Assembly: GCA_023458875.1 (NCBI GenBank)
Contig: JAEWXO010000093.1
Coordinates: 16,050 to 80,049 of the forward strand
Direction of reading: 5' to 3'
DNA length: 64,000 nucleotides
Origin: Bacillota bacterium
Lineage (GTDB): Bacteria; Bacillota; Clostridia; Oscillospirales; Ruminococcaceae
Part shown: positions 43,901-52,599 of the stretch, one piece after another
Layout of the letters: every line of letters begins with the position of its first letter
Position numbering within the stretch: position 1 is the stretch's first letter
Position numbers and translations under genes: made by a program
The notes under the pieces: generated by a model
What the model was told of the DNA's origin: nothing
Seen by the model: only the letters and a program-made list of their open reading frames with translations
The model's database searches: none

Positions 43901-44540
43901 TTGACTCTGTATATTTACTGCAAAAATCTTCATAAAGATTTCCGTCAGGTGAATAGCTGTCCCTTACCTGCTCAAGCCATCTATAGCCATAAGGAATTGA
44001 AGAAATGAACTGATAAATATCTGAGATAAGCTCCTCTATTGTATTGTCATCCTTATAGCAGAACTGTTCATACAGCTTTTCCGTCTTCTGAATATTGCTT
44101 TGATAATATTCTGTCACAAGGTCTGATATTGCCTTTGATACAACAAGCACTGTTTCCGTTTCATCCATAATTCTGAAGCTTCCGGAAAGCTCAAGCTCCT
44201 GAATATTGTCCCTTATCAGTTCAAAACAAAACGAATGTATTGTTGATATTTTCGCACTCTGCAAAAGAAGCTGCTGCTGGTTCAGCCAGTGATTATCCGG
44301 CTCCTTTTCTATAAGCTCCGCCAATGCCGCAGTAAGTCTCTGCTTCATTTCGGCTGCTGCATCCTTTGTAAACGTCACAACTATCATCCTGTCAGCAGGT
44401 ATCCTGTTTTCCCTGTCTGAAAGCTGACGTATAAGACGTTCAACAAGCACTGATGTTTTACCGCTCCCCGCCGCCGCAGATACTATTACCGATCTGCCCC
44501 TCGCATTTATCGCATCAGTCTGTTCCTTCGTCCATCCCAT
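40959..44540 (-). CDS. addA: ATP-dependent helicase/nuclease subunit A
   Basis: 1193 residues. UvrD-type helicase of AddAB, which processes double-strand breaks for recombination. Walker A AAAGSGKTSV near residue 20, IDEFQDTN near 390 (Walker B), DVKQSIYRFR, MIKTIHKSKGLEF, and LLYVALTRAKEKL for the later motifs. The C-terminal nuclease has VDYKTD at about 1157. Full length. Its partner addB lies 1.9 kb upstream with two unrelated genes in between, where the pair is normally adjacent. Confidence 0.96.
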   Translation of the reverse strand: MGWTKEQTDAINARGRSVIVSAAAGSGKTSVLVERLIRQLSDRENRIPADRMIVVTFTKDAAAEMKQRLTAALAELIEKEPDNHWLNQQQLLLQSAKISTIHSFCFELIRDNIQELELSGSFRIMDETETVLVVSKAISDLVTEYYQSNIQKTEKLYEQFCYKDDNTIEELISDIYQFISSIPYGYRWLEQVRDSYSPDGNLYEDFCSKYTESIIDWLKKAEALSAECVSLIGDTGLDKCIDILDNEYFTITKYIEIFSSDGYTLSEKAGMYNAPEFARLVMGKNADPDIKERIQILRDEYKRILKSEITEGMELVRYSQEDFATHFEILSILIEMLSKLESNLWKIKVAKSCISFNDAESLAVKLLSSLDPNGNIVKSPLAHELSEYYKIIMIDEFQDTNNNQDLIFKLLSHGGDAEKSGDNMFVVGDVKQSIYRFRLANPKNFINTMNASVQYNSEDTSKNSYIKLNKNFRSSESVISFVNFIFRSIMSREVGEIVYSSEEELVRGAEFTERERNTEVALIVQEDNEKNSCSARYTAKKIYDMLKNRAQVDNRDGVSTRDCVKRDFCILLRRKSDADEYIQELAKWGIPAYSEETAGYLKSREISVLINLLRITDNPLIDTSFAAVMLSPMFMLTDDEFAELRLINKSGHIYDAVCTGIESIEGQAPILSGDLLLKTRNVYNTISELRMQSATLDLVGLIRKIYDRTDFISVIQIYSDCDKKRANLRVLLEYAKMYQESSNEGLSGFLRYIDKMIKINGDFRQGQTVSTSEDVVMIKTIHKSKGLEFPFVFLCQTHSLFNVADSRKNIQLNFESGIGFRLQNRREFQRYTTLPFNVINKMNMSDSLSEELRLLYVALTRAKEKLFIPLKIGKSQKNKLADYAVNIHQYSGITPQIASEAKSMSDWLLMVLITHKDAKKLRELSEYDMFYIQNDNFNIKFESIEAESLTEENIKVEDKNNLIEKAEVNNGLVSEIEEKFSFKYDYSLSLLQAKVSVSEISKNMRSSAASLKRPSFMQEGGRLTGSEKGTVIHSILQHADFQRLYADASAEIDNIVRKGFITEHQKRAADINLIKRFTASELFKRALSSGNIIRERKFLMRVSDLEIPDDEFAKYNNTNGMIQGIIDMYFQEDDGLVLVDYKTDNVSDINVLAENYSLQLAVYRSALSRIEGKEVRETVIYSLKLGTMININL

Positions 44541-44624
44541 CCTGTTCCCTCACTCTCCATCCGTCTATTTTTCAATTGTATAAAGTATACCATATTTAAC
44601 ACATCAAATCAATATAAATTACTT

Positions 44625-44711
44625 CTGCCATACCATATAAAGTGAGGCGTATATTCGCGAAGTCCAGGCGACCGAAAAGCCCGGTCGATTCCACAGAATC
44701 GAAATCTCTGT
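44625..44711 (+). repeat. Two-hairpin intergenic repeat, copy 6
   Basis: CTGCCATACCATATAAAGTG head, CCAGGCGACCG, then a perfect stem TCGATTC-CACA-GAATCGA. Compared with copy 1 the two central pairs are swapped on both arms, so pairing is kept. Confidence 0.85.
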
Positions 44712-44730
44712 CTTATTTAATAATAAAAAA

Positions 44731-44765
44731 TACAGCGAAATGTGTTCCTGACACTTTTCGCTGTA
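44731..44765 (-). terminator. Terminator of the M23 gene
   Basis: TACAGCGAAA/TTTCGCTGTA with an inner GTGT/ACAC stem. The minus strand continues TTTTTTATT. Confidence 0.9.
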
Positions 44766-44783
44766 GTTTTCTCATTATTCACT

Positions 44784-45527
44784 TTACCCCATATTATTGA
44801 TAACATCTATAGGATTAACATAATTTTCGCTTTTTAAAACTTCAAAATGAAGATGTGTATCCATACATGATTCAATATCAGCAGTATTGCCTATTGCGCC
44901 TATTACATCACCGGCTTCAACCTTTGTTCCCTTTTCAACAGTTACGCCCTTGTTAAGACTGCAATAACGTCCTAATATTCCACTGTTATGATCAATAACC
45001 ACTACTATTCCCCAAAGCGGATCTTCAATTACATCAGTAACCGTTCCGTCAGTCATTGCTTTGACTTCATCCCCGGCGTTTCCTGCTATATCCACACCAT
45101 TATGTGTCTGCCATGCGCCTGTTGTCTGATTCTTTACAAGCTCCGAACCGCTGAAATCCTGAAGTATCTCTCCGTTAAGCGGAATTGAGAATACCCGTTC
45201 CTGATGATTCTGAACCGCCTCCGGAGTAGCCTCGGTAGCAGAAGTTACAGTGTTTTCAGTCTGTGCAGTAGTTACTGCCGGTTGTTTTTTTACCCCTGCC
45301 TGTTTTTCAATTACATCCACAGCTTTCGTCTGTTTCGACCCCTTCGTTACACTTGTTGTCAATCGATCGTCACTTACCGAGTCAAGCTGTTCTGAAAGCT
45401 TATTTGCTGTCTGTTTATAAGAAAAATAGCATGCCAGACCAACCATTGCCAAACAAATCACTAATGCTGCATAGTAACTTTTACGTGAAAATATTTTGGA
45501 TTTTTTTAATCTACTAAACTTATTCAA
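44784..45527 (-). CDS. M23-family (LytM) membrane peptidase, SpoIIQ-like
   Basis: 247 residues from a TTG at 45527 preceded by GGAGGTG; a frame extension to 45557 covers that site. One membrane segment (about 18-37), a Thr/Ala-rich stalk (about 45-110) and a LytM domain (about 115-240). Zinc ligands are intact: THNGVDIAG and THLHFEV. The layout resembles SpoIIQ of spore formers. Intact ligands suggest an active enzyme, unlike B. subtilis SpoIIQ. The sporulation role is an inference. Confidence 0.8.
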   Translation of the reverse strand: MNKFSRLKKSKIFSRKSYYAALVICLAMVGLACYFSYKQTANKLSEQLDSVSDDRLTTSVTKGSKQTKAVDVIEKQAGVKKQPAVTTAQTENTVTSATEATPEAVQNHQERVFSIPLNGEILQDFSGSELVKNQTTGAWQTHNGVDIAGNAGDEVKAMTDGTVTDVIEDPLWGIVVVIDHNSGILGRYCSLNKGVTVEKGTKVEAGDVIGAIGNTADIESCMDTHLHFEVLKSENYVNPIDVINNMG

Positions 45528-45663
45528 AATAAACACCTCCAATCGTAGCTTTGACAATTATGTAGTGTTTATTCTATTAATTTGAAATAAATTTTTAAAA
45601 CTGTATTTATAATTTTATTCCAGAGAATATGATTTGCGTAACTTATGTAATTATTCATAAAGC

Positions 45664-45700
45664 AACGGCATTGCCACTTTAATAAAGCAACAACACCGTT
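45664..45700 (-). terminator. Probable terminator of the 45709-46143 gene
   Basis: AACGG (45664) pairs with CCGTT (45696-45700) with inner short stems, 8 bp after the stop; GCTTTAT follows on the minus strand. Confidence 0.6.
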
Positions 45701-45708
45701 ATTATAGG

Positions 45709-46143
45709 TTATAAAAATTTTCTCATCTGATTTCCTAATTTTTCTTCTATAGCAATAAGCCTGTCAGCAATTTCCTTTGATTTCTCATCTGCGGCCTTAT
45801 ACTGATTCTGATATTGTGTAAGAGATTTAACTCCCATATTACATCCGTCAGTAATAAGATCAGCTATTGTATCATCTGACTCATCGACAGCAAGCTTTAC
45901 ATTTGTCTTTATCCATGACATACTCTTTGCCATTACAGTAGGTTCCTTGCCTTCATCATGATATTCATCAAGAAGCTTCTGAAGATCATCCTGTATTATC
46001 TCATGATCGATTTTTGATTTTTCAAGATAATCTTTAAGTTCATCATCCTTTACATACTGCAGAACATCATCAATTGAAGACACCCCCATTTTTATTCCTG
46101 CATCACACTCACGAAGTAATCTTATTGTATCCTGCTCTATCAT
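45709..46143 (-). CDS. Helical protein, ferritin-like bundle, unknown function
   Basis: 144 residues, predicted almost entirely helical with four long amphipathic stretches (about 5-30, 32-60, 72-98, 103-140). It resembles the DUF2383/ferritin-like class of four-helix bundles in layout, though I cannot confirm the family. ATG at 46143 follows GAGGG. It stands between addB and the M23 gene. No catalytic motif is visible. Confidence 0.7.
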   Translation of the reverse strand: MIEQDTIRLLRECDAGIKMGVSSIDDVLQYVKDDELKDYLEKSKIDHEIIQDDLQKLLDEYHDEGKEPTVMAKSMSWIKTNVKLAVDESDDTIADLITDGCNMGVKSLTQYQNQYKAADEKSKEIADRLIAIEEKLGNQMRKFL

Positions 46144-46245
46144 AATACATATCCCTCACATTCTTTTTTAATAAAAATATTATTTATGTTTTTATCTGGT
46201 TTTATGCATGAGAGAGGTATTTTTTATAATGTATGGGATTTATAT

Positions 46246-46401
46246 TTACACATTGTCTTCAAACCCATAGCATGTAACTTCCCGAAAACAATGGGCCAAT
46301 ATAGTTTCAGGCGAGAATTTTTCCAATGTTTTTTTGTCTATTTTATACTGAAGAAAATCAGAATAGCATGATGATGAGATTGAGGTTTCTGCATAAAACA
46401 A
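46246..46401 (-). pseudogene. Probable gene remnant, 51 codons
   Basis: The stretch from TTG 46401 to TAA 46248 encodes a protein-like sequence ending FSPETILAHCFREVTCYGF, with balanced composition unlike random AT-rich DNA. There is no ribosome binding site and a stop lies just upstream in frame, so it is probably the tail of a decayed gene. The rest of the 46144-46474 gap shows nothing. Confidence 0.4.
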
Positions 46402-46474
46402 ATTTAATCATTAACCGGCACTGTATAAGTTTTGTTTTTAATCTCACCGTTATACTTTCATCGGCTATATCCCC

Positions 46475-49400
46475 CTACGCATCCTCATCCCCTAAAATCT
46501 CCCCCTTAATCTCATCAATATTATCCGGAAGTATGCGTTCTCTTCTCCTTGGTACGTTTCCGCATATGTCCCAGTAGTCGCAGAATGAACAGACGTCCTT
46601 GTTTTTGTCGTAACTTAGCGGTGTGGCTGAAATATCACCACTGTAAAGGTCATCTGCCATGGATTTAATGAGACTCTCTGCGTGTTTTCTTAATCTTTCA
46701 AACTGTACGCGTGTAAGACATGAGGTTCTGGTTTTATCAAGAGTAAATGTTCCTTTTTTTCCTGCTTCTGCTGTAAGCCTTGCAGGAATATATATTCCCT
46801 CGATGTTTTCCTCCATAGCGTACAGAACTTCCGATTCTTTGAGAAGCACGCCGGACATGTGATAATATTTATTTAAGTATTCGCTTTTATCCTGTTTGTC
46901 GCCCCTGACTCTTTCAAGAGAGATTTTTCCGGAAGGCATATACAATATTCCCGCCGGTACGGTAACGCCGAACGGGCTGTTATTACCTGTGACCGTGAAA
47001 AGATACAGAAGAAGCTGAATGTCTATTCCGAATAAGATATTTGTCAGATTAAACACCTGATTGCCTGTTTTGTAGTCAACTATACGGATAAATTTTTCAC
47101 CGTTTTCCTCATACATATCAACACGGTCTATCTTACCGTTCAGTATTATTTCTATACCCTCATCCGTTCTGATTGTAAGAGGCTTTACACCGTTTTTTTC
47201 TGAAATTTCAAGCTCATACTTTATCGGCATGAACCTTGACTGTGCAAGCTCTTCCTTTAAATGATTTATAAGAGGCAGTGTATCCTCTGTCAGCTTTTTA
47301 AACTGATTGTTTATTCTGGCGTTTTTACCAAAATCCCCGCCGAGATTATTTTCTTTATACTCATGTGAAAATCTGTCTATCTTCTTTAATATTTCCTCGT
47401 CGGAAAGTGAAAGGAATTCATCCCTTGAACTGCATTGTGAAAAAATATTTTCAAGACACATGTGAACAAGGTTTCCGAGCTCAAGCATATTTACCTGCTT
47501 CTGGGTTCTTGCCTTTATATTAAGTGCGTAATGGCAGTAATATTTAAAATGGCAGAGGTTGTACTCCTGAAACGAGGTTGCCGAAATATTGAGTCTTTCA
47601 GACATAAGCTTTTTCATAAGGGATTTATCTGTTATTTTATGATCCTTGTCAGGTGTCAGTGAATCAAGAAAATTTATTTTTGCGGCATATTCCGGATCCT
47701 TCATTATTGCCTGACGAAGTGAGGCGGACTTTTCGGAGTTGTCAAAATAACTCTGAACGTAGTTATAGTAAGCTGACTTTATTGTAGGCGAATAGAAGAG
47801 AATGTCATAACCTGACGCAATATTTCTGATATTATCAGTGAACATATGCTGTATCTGGGAAAGGATAAATGAAGGGTAGAGTGCGTCTCCCATACTGTCT
47901 GAAAGAGAGTATGTTAAAAATACACGTTCTGAGGCAAATGAAAGTATTTTATAAACGGTAAACCTTTCGTCAGTCAGAAGTCTCTTTGTGTTTTTTGACA
48001 AATCAATTCCCACATCCATAAATGCATCCTTATCAACGTCACTCAGAATTCCGGATGGCTTTACTGCATACGGGAGTATGCCCTCATTTGCACCCATAAT
48101 AAATGTTACCTTAGGATTGTTAAGCCTTGCCTTCTCAGCTGAAACAACCGATACAATATCTATCTTCTGAGGCGGTTCCAGTAAACTGTTCTGTTTTAAT
48201 ATTATACCGAACAGTTCCTTGAAAACAGTCAGTGACATCTTCTGATCTCCTAGGACAGATGAAATAACATCAAAAATATCCATTATGGAATTCCACAGCC
48301 TGTTAAGCTCTGATGACATATCCGGCATATCAGCCTGGCTGTACAGATTTATAAGCTCCGTTAATTTCTCTGTTATTTTTGCAGCTTCAAGGAATTCATA
48401 TACGTATCTGCATATATCAGCGCAGGACTTTTCAAGACATTCTTCCTTTAATTTAAATATCGGCTCTAAAAGGGCTTTTCTGATATTTTCAATGTATTCT
48501 GTCTTTTCCGGGTCCTCGCCGCCTTTTGCTGTAAACTCCTGATTCCACATATCGCCGTCAATATTCCACTTGTATGCATAATTTTCAAGCAAAGCTATGT
48601 CTTTGATGCTTACTTCTGTAAGCTGAGTCTTTGCATACCTGAAAAGAACCTCTGAGCTTATTTTCTTTGAGTCAATAAGTTCAAATAATGCGGTAATAAG
48701 CAGGACTATTGAGGTATGCATAACTGATTGTTCCGTATCGATAAAATACGGGATTTCATACCTTTCCATTGCAGACTTAAGAATCAGCTCATAGTCTGAA
48801 AGCTGCCTTGATGCGATGGAAATGTCACTGTATTTATAGCCTTCGTTCTGAATAAGATGCTTTATATATGAGCAGACAAAGTCAGACTCCTGATAAAGGT
48901 CCTTTGCCTCCGTTATTTTCACATAACTGCTTCCATCAGTAACATACATATTTTTTCTGAATATTGAACGGCTGAGCTGCTCAAGTGCCTTGTTTTTGAA
49001 CCTGTAAACTTTATCCATAAAAATATTCTGATACTGCTTATTATATTTTACCGCTATGCCCTTTATCTGCTTATACGTATTGTTTATAGTGGCAAACAGG
49101 GAAAATTCGTCGGCGTTAAGGTCGGCTGTACTGAGTGAAATATATAAATCATCTGCTTCTGAAATTACCGTATCGAGCATTTCTCTCTGGTCAGGACTGA
49201 AGCTTTCAAAGGAATCAATAAAAAAAACAGAATTTCTGAAAAATTCGTTTATATTAGCTGATGCCGCTGCTTCCGTTATATCAGACAGACTGTCCTTATA
49301 TCCTTTTTCATGCATTATTTTATCGTAAGTTGAGTAAATAACAGACAGATCATATGCCTTTTCACGTATTTTATCATTAACAGACAAGAGCTTTGCTGAA

Positions 49401-49834
49401 AATATATCCGGAGTAACTGAGGCTCTTCTTAAATCAGATACAATTCCCAAGGCTTCAGTTATAAACGAACGGCTGTCAGCCTGCTTTACAAAGTAGGTAA
49501 GTGATTTGTCCCTGTTTATCTGTTGCATTGCAAGGTACATAAGGGCTGTTTTTGTATTGTCATCTGCATATTCGCCCGTTCTGTTTCCGAATTTATCGAA
49601 TATCATTTTTGCAAGCGTTGTAAAGCTGAGAACATTTATCCTGTTAAATATTTTGCTTCCAAGCTCAATGTACATCTTTCGTTCATATTCAAAAGAAAAC
49701 TGCTCAGGAATTATAACGTATATATCCTTATCACTGTCCGCCTGACTCTTTATTTTATCAATAATAAATGAGGATTTTCCGCTACCGGCTTCACCAAGTA
49801 CAAAACTTATCAATTTTTTTCGCCGCCCTTTCAT
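46475..49834 (-). CDS. addB: ATP-dependent helicase/nuclease subunit B
   Basis: 1119 residues. Partner of AddA. Walker A at the N-terminus (GEAGSGKSSF, about 14-23), inactive helicase core, then the C-terminal nuclease with KIDRVDM and IVDYKTG (about 960-990). Iron-sulfur cysteines flank the nuclease: a Cys near residue 775 and a CSFCDYWDIC cluster at about 1080. The ATG at 49834 has no clear ribosome binding site; a TTG at 49813 after AAAGGGCGG is an alternative. A hairpin lies directly upstream. Confidence 0.95.
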   Translation of the reverse strand: MKGRRKKLISFVLGEAGSGKSSFIIDKIKSQADSDKDIYVIIPEQFSFEYERKMYIELGSKIFNRINVLSFTTLAKMIFDKFGNRTGEYADDNTKTALMYLAMQQINRDKSLTYFVKQADSRSFITEALGIVSDLRRASVTPDIFSAKLLSVNDKIREKAYDLSVIYSTYDKIMHEKGYKDSLSDITEAAASANINEFFRNSVFFIDSFESFSPDQREMLDTVISEADDLYISLSTADLNADEFSLFATINNTYKQIKGIAVKYNKQYQNIFMDKVYRFKNKALEQLSRSIFRKNMYVTDGSSYVKITEAKDLYQESDFVCSYIKHLIQNEGYKYSDISIASRQLSDYELILKSAMERYEIPYFIDTEQSVMHTSIVLLITALFELIDSKKISSEVLFRYAKTQLTEVSIKDIALLENYAYKWNIDGDMWNQEFTAKGGEDPEKTEYIENIRKALLEPIFKLKEECLEKSCADICRYVYEFLEAAKITEKLTELINLYSQADMPDMSSELNRLWNSIMDIFDVISSVLGDQKMSLTVFKELFGIILKQNSLLEPPQKIDIVSVVSAEKARLNNPKVTFIMGANEGILPYAVKPSGILSDVDKDAFMDVGIDLSKNTKRLLTDERFTVYKILSFASERVFLTYSLSDSMGDALYPSFILSQIQHMFTDNIRNIASGYDILFYSPTIKSAYYNYVQSYFDNSEKSASLRQAIMKDPEYAAKINFLDSLTPDKDHKITDKSLMKKLMSERLNISATSFQEYNLCHFKYYCHYALNIKARTQKQVNMLELGNLVHMCLENIFSQCSSRDEFLSLSDEEILKKIDRFSHEYKENNLGGDFGKNARINNQFKKLTEDTLPLINHLKEELAQSRFMPIKYELEISEKNGVKPLTIRTDEGIEIILNGKIDRVDMYEENGEKFIRIVDYKTGNQVFNLTNILFGIDIQLLLYLFTVTGNNSPFGVTVPAGILYMPSGKISLERVRGDKQDKSEYLNKYYHMSGVLLKESEVLYAMEENIEGIYIPARLTAEAGKKGTFTLDKTRTSCLTRVQFERLRKHAESLIKSMADDLYSGDISATPLSYDKNKDVCSFCDYWDICGNVPRRRERILPDNIDEIKGEILGDEDA

Positions 49835-49838
49835 ATCA

Positions 49839-49868
49839 AAATCGGGCGATCATATAACCGCCCGATTT
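49839..49868 (-). terminator. Hairpin between the ABC exporter and addB
   Basis: A perfect 10-bp stem AAATCGGGCG (49839-49848) with 49859-49868 and a 10-nt loop, only 4 bp before the addB ATG. On the minus strand the T-run after the stem is short, so termination may be partial. Confidence 0.6.
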
Positions 49869-49871
49869 GTA

Positions 49872-51191
49872 TTATTTTGTTTTATGTGATGAGTTTTTAA
49901 TTATTTTTATAATTTCCTTTGGCTTAGGCATCGTGCCGCTGTACAGAACAAGGGCATGGTATATTTTTGCCGCAAGAGCTACAATAATTATTGACGATAT
50001 TATCATTATAGCTATGCTCAGCATTGCATTGCCTACAGTCATATTTCCTATGAGAACATCAGCAGGAACCGTAAACGGTGATGAGAACGGAACCAGTCTC
50101 AGTATGGACATGATATGATTGTTTCCGCTTAACCCGTTAAAATACGAAAGAATCCATCCGAGCGCTACAACCATCGTATAAACTCCGTTTGATGCAGTAG
50201 CCTCCTCTGTTTTTCCTGCAAATGAACTGAACAGACCGGAAAGCGAAACAAACAGTACAAATCCGCCCATCATTGCAATGAATGAGAAAATAATCGCTAA
50301 AGGTGAAAATGCCCCTGCCTCAATAAATGTGCTGAGTACATCCGAAAGCTTACTTCCAAGCGACTCTCCTCCCTCATTTATTGAACCGGATATTATAATA
50401 CCTGTTCCTATACCGGCAGCTGCTGACAAAATCCATAATGAGAACTGTGCAATTGCCGTCAGACAAAGTGCAAGAAGCTTTCCGAATATTATATCATACG
50501 GCTTTACCATGATAAGAAGATTTTCAATCATCTTTGAGTTTTTTTCCAGAACCATATTCTGTGAAATATTCTGTCCGTAAAAAGCAAGCATTATATAGAG
50601 AATAATTCCCATAGCAAGCGGAACAATCATTTTTACAGCTGTCTCTGCTTCTGATTTTTTATCTTCACCGGCTACGATAATATCTGTATCTGATTCTATT
50701 AAAATTTCATCAGTCTGTTCATCCGACAGCTCTACTTTCTGAGAATAAATATATTTTAAATTGTCTGAAACATACTCTGCTAATTTTTTTGCGGTTTTCT
50801 TTTTTATCTTTGTCTCTTCAGGCAGTACTATTTTTATGTCAAAGCCCGATTCACTGTCCTTAACCTCCATTGCAACAGCAGAGTCGCTTTTTTCCTTTGC
50901 CTGATCTGCCGCTGATCTGATATCACTGTCGGCATCAACAAATACTATATGCGTATAAAGTTCATCTTCTGATTTATGAAGTATATTATAATCTATGCCA
51001 TTCAGCTGACTTTCATCACTGACATAAACATAATCTATATCAGACTTTATATCATCACCGGTGAGCATTTCTGCAATTGTAATTGTACCTGCCGATAAAA
51101 TGAGCAGAATAAATGAAATAACAAGTGTTACAGTCGTAAATGTTTTGTTTTTTAACTGCTGTGAAAGAGTAAATTTAAATACTGTAAACAT
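49872..51191 (-). CDS. ABC-2 type permease, second subunit of exporter
   Basis: 439 residues. One membrane segment near the N-terminus (about 20-42), a large extracytoplasmic region (about 45-205), then five or six segments to about 425. This is the NatB/ABC-2 layout. ATG at 51191 follows AGGGGTGAT, 4 bp after the first permease. With the ATPase and the other permease it forms a three-gene exporter; the substrate (Na+, drug or peptide) is not evident. Confidence 0.85.
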   Translation of the reverse strand: MFTVFKFTLSQQLKNKTFTTVTLVISFILLILSAGTITIAEMLTGDDIKSDIDYVYVSDESQLNGIDYNILHKSEDELYTHIVFVDADSDIRSAADQAKEKSDSAVAMEVKDSESGFDIKIVLPEETKIKKKTAKKLAEYVSDNLKYIYSQKVELSDEQTDEILIESDTDIIVAGEDKKSEAETAVKMIVPLAMGIILYIMLAFYGQNISQNMVLEKNSKMIENLLIMVKPYDIIFGKLLALCLTAIAQFSLWILSAAAGIGTGIIISGSINEGGESLGSKLSDVLSTFIEAGAFSPLAIIFSFIAMMGGFVLFVSLSGLFSSFAGKTEEATASNGVYTMVVALGWILSYFNGLSGNNHIMSILRLVPFSSPFTVPADVLIGNMTVGNAMLSIAIMIISSIIIVALAAKIYHALVLYSGTMPKPKEIIKIIKNSSHKTK

Positions 51192-51195
51192 ATAA

Positions 51196-52599
51196 TCACC
51201 CCTTCTTTCTGTTAAACTTAGAGATATTTATCATCTGTTTTATTTTTATTCTTTCACCGTTATGCAGTACAAGAACATGATAAATATTCGCAGCGAATTT
51301 AAATAAAAAGATAATCATTGCTATAAGTATTATCCACATCAGAAAAACAAAAAGAATATTTGCCTCACCTAATATGTAATGGACAGGGAGAATATATATT
51401 GCTGAGAACGGGAATATATACGATATAATTGTAAACACGCTGTTGTCCACAGCAATTACACCCATAGCCATATACAGACCCATAACAGAGGTAAGCGCAA
51501 CAAATCCGCTCGCACTGCTCAGGTCCTCCATGGTTTTGCATGAAGCACCTGAAATTCCTGCAATTACTGAATAAAGAAGAAATGCAAGTATTGTTGTTAT
51601 AAATACCACAAACAATCCAAATATAATTCTTCCGATATTAATATCTCCGTCTGAAATAAGTGATGATGCTGAGGATGCAGATGCTGCCCCCTGTGTGCTG
51701 ATACTATCAAGATTTTCAAGAAGCTTTGTGAATGATTCATTCATTTTTTCTGCGTTTAAAAATGATGTAATTATTGCTGATATTCCGCCTGATACAAGTA
51801 TTATTCCTATGTCACAGACAACAATTGTCATTGTACCAAGTACTTTTCCGACAATAATAGCAAGCGGGCGTACTGATACGAGAAGATTTTCCATTATTTT
51901 CGATGACTTTTCAACCACAATGCTTACAGCTATCTGCTGGCTTGAAATCATGACAAGCATCAATATTATAAATGAATACAGAGGCACTATTGCCATCATT
52001 GCATTTTTTCTTTCCTCACTGTTGTTTTTTGTTATATCCGAAATATTTACAACATCTGTGTCACTTTCTGAATTTAAGAGTTTTGTATCTTCGTCAGATA
52101 TACCTATCTTCTCCATACGGCTTTTGCGGAAAAATGTCTCTATATCATCTGATAATGAGAAAATCGTTATATCATTTATGCCACTGTCCTTTGTTTTGTA
52201 AAACTGAAGCTTATACTTTGAATCATCCTTATCATACAGAACATTAAGAATAATATCATTTACAGAATTTTCTTTAAAATCCTCAAATAATGACTCCATT
52301 GATTTATCGGTTTTAACATAGTTTATTTTTTCATAATAAGAATTTTCTTCTGTAAATTTATCAAAGTCCATGTCAAAATCAGTTTCATTTTTAACATATA
52401 AATTTTCAATCTTACATTCAGTAAAATTCGAAACAATTGCTGCACCCGAGGAACCTACAACGGTTGTGAGTAAAGGACCTGACAGTATAACAAGAATAGC
52501 AAGAAGTACTAAAGCGATACGTGTCGCCTTATTTTTATAATGCTGTACGAAAGTAAATGAATATACATTTTTCCAGCCTTCAACATCACTTTTCCTCAT
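51196..52599 (-). CDS. ABC-2 type permease, first subunit of exporter
   Basis: 467 residues from ATG 52599 (a GTG at 52608 is possible). Same plan as its neighbour: N-terminal segment (about 25-48), extracytoplasmic loop to about 200, then six segments. The two permeases look like diverged duplicates and probably form a heterodimer. The start overlaps the end of the ATPase gene by 14 nt. Confidence 0.85.
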   Translation of the reverse strand: MRKSDVEGWKNVYSFTFVQHYKNKATRIALVLLAILVILSGPLLTTVVGSSGAAIVSNFTECKIENLYVKNETDFDMDFDKFTEENSYYEKINYVKTDKSMESLFEDFKENSVNDIILNVLYDKDDSKYKLQFYKTKDSGINDITIFSLSDDIETFFRKSRMEKIGISDEDTKLLNSESDTDVVNISDITKNNSEERKNAMMAIVPLYSFIILMLVMISSQQIAVSIVVEKSSKIMENLLVSVRPLAIIVGKVLGTMTIVVCDIGIILVSGGISAIITSFLNAEKMNESFTKLLENLDSISTQGAASASSASSLISDGDINIGRIIFGLFVVFITTILAFLLYSVIAGISGASCKTMEDLSSASGFVALTSVMGLYMAMGVIAVDNSVFTIISYIFPFSAIYILPVHYILGEANILFVFLMWIILIAMIIFLFKFAANIYHVLVLHNGERIKIKQMINISKFNRKKG

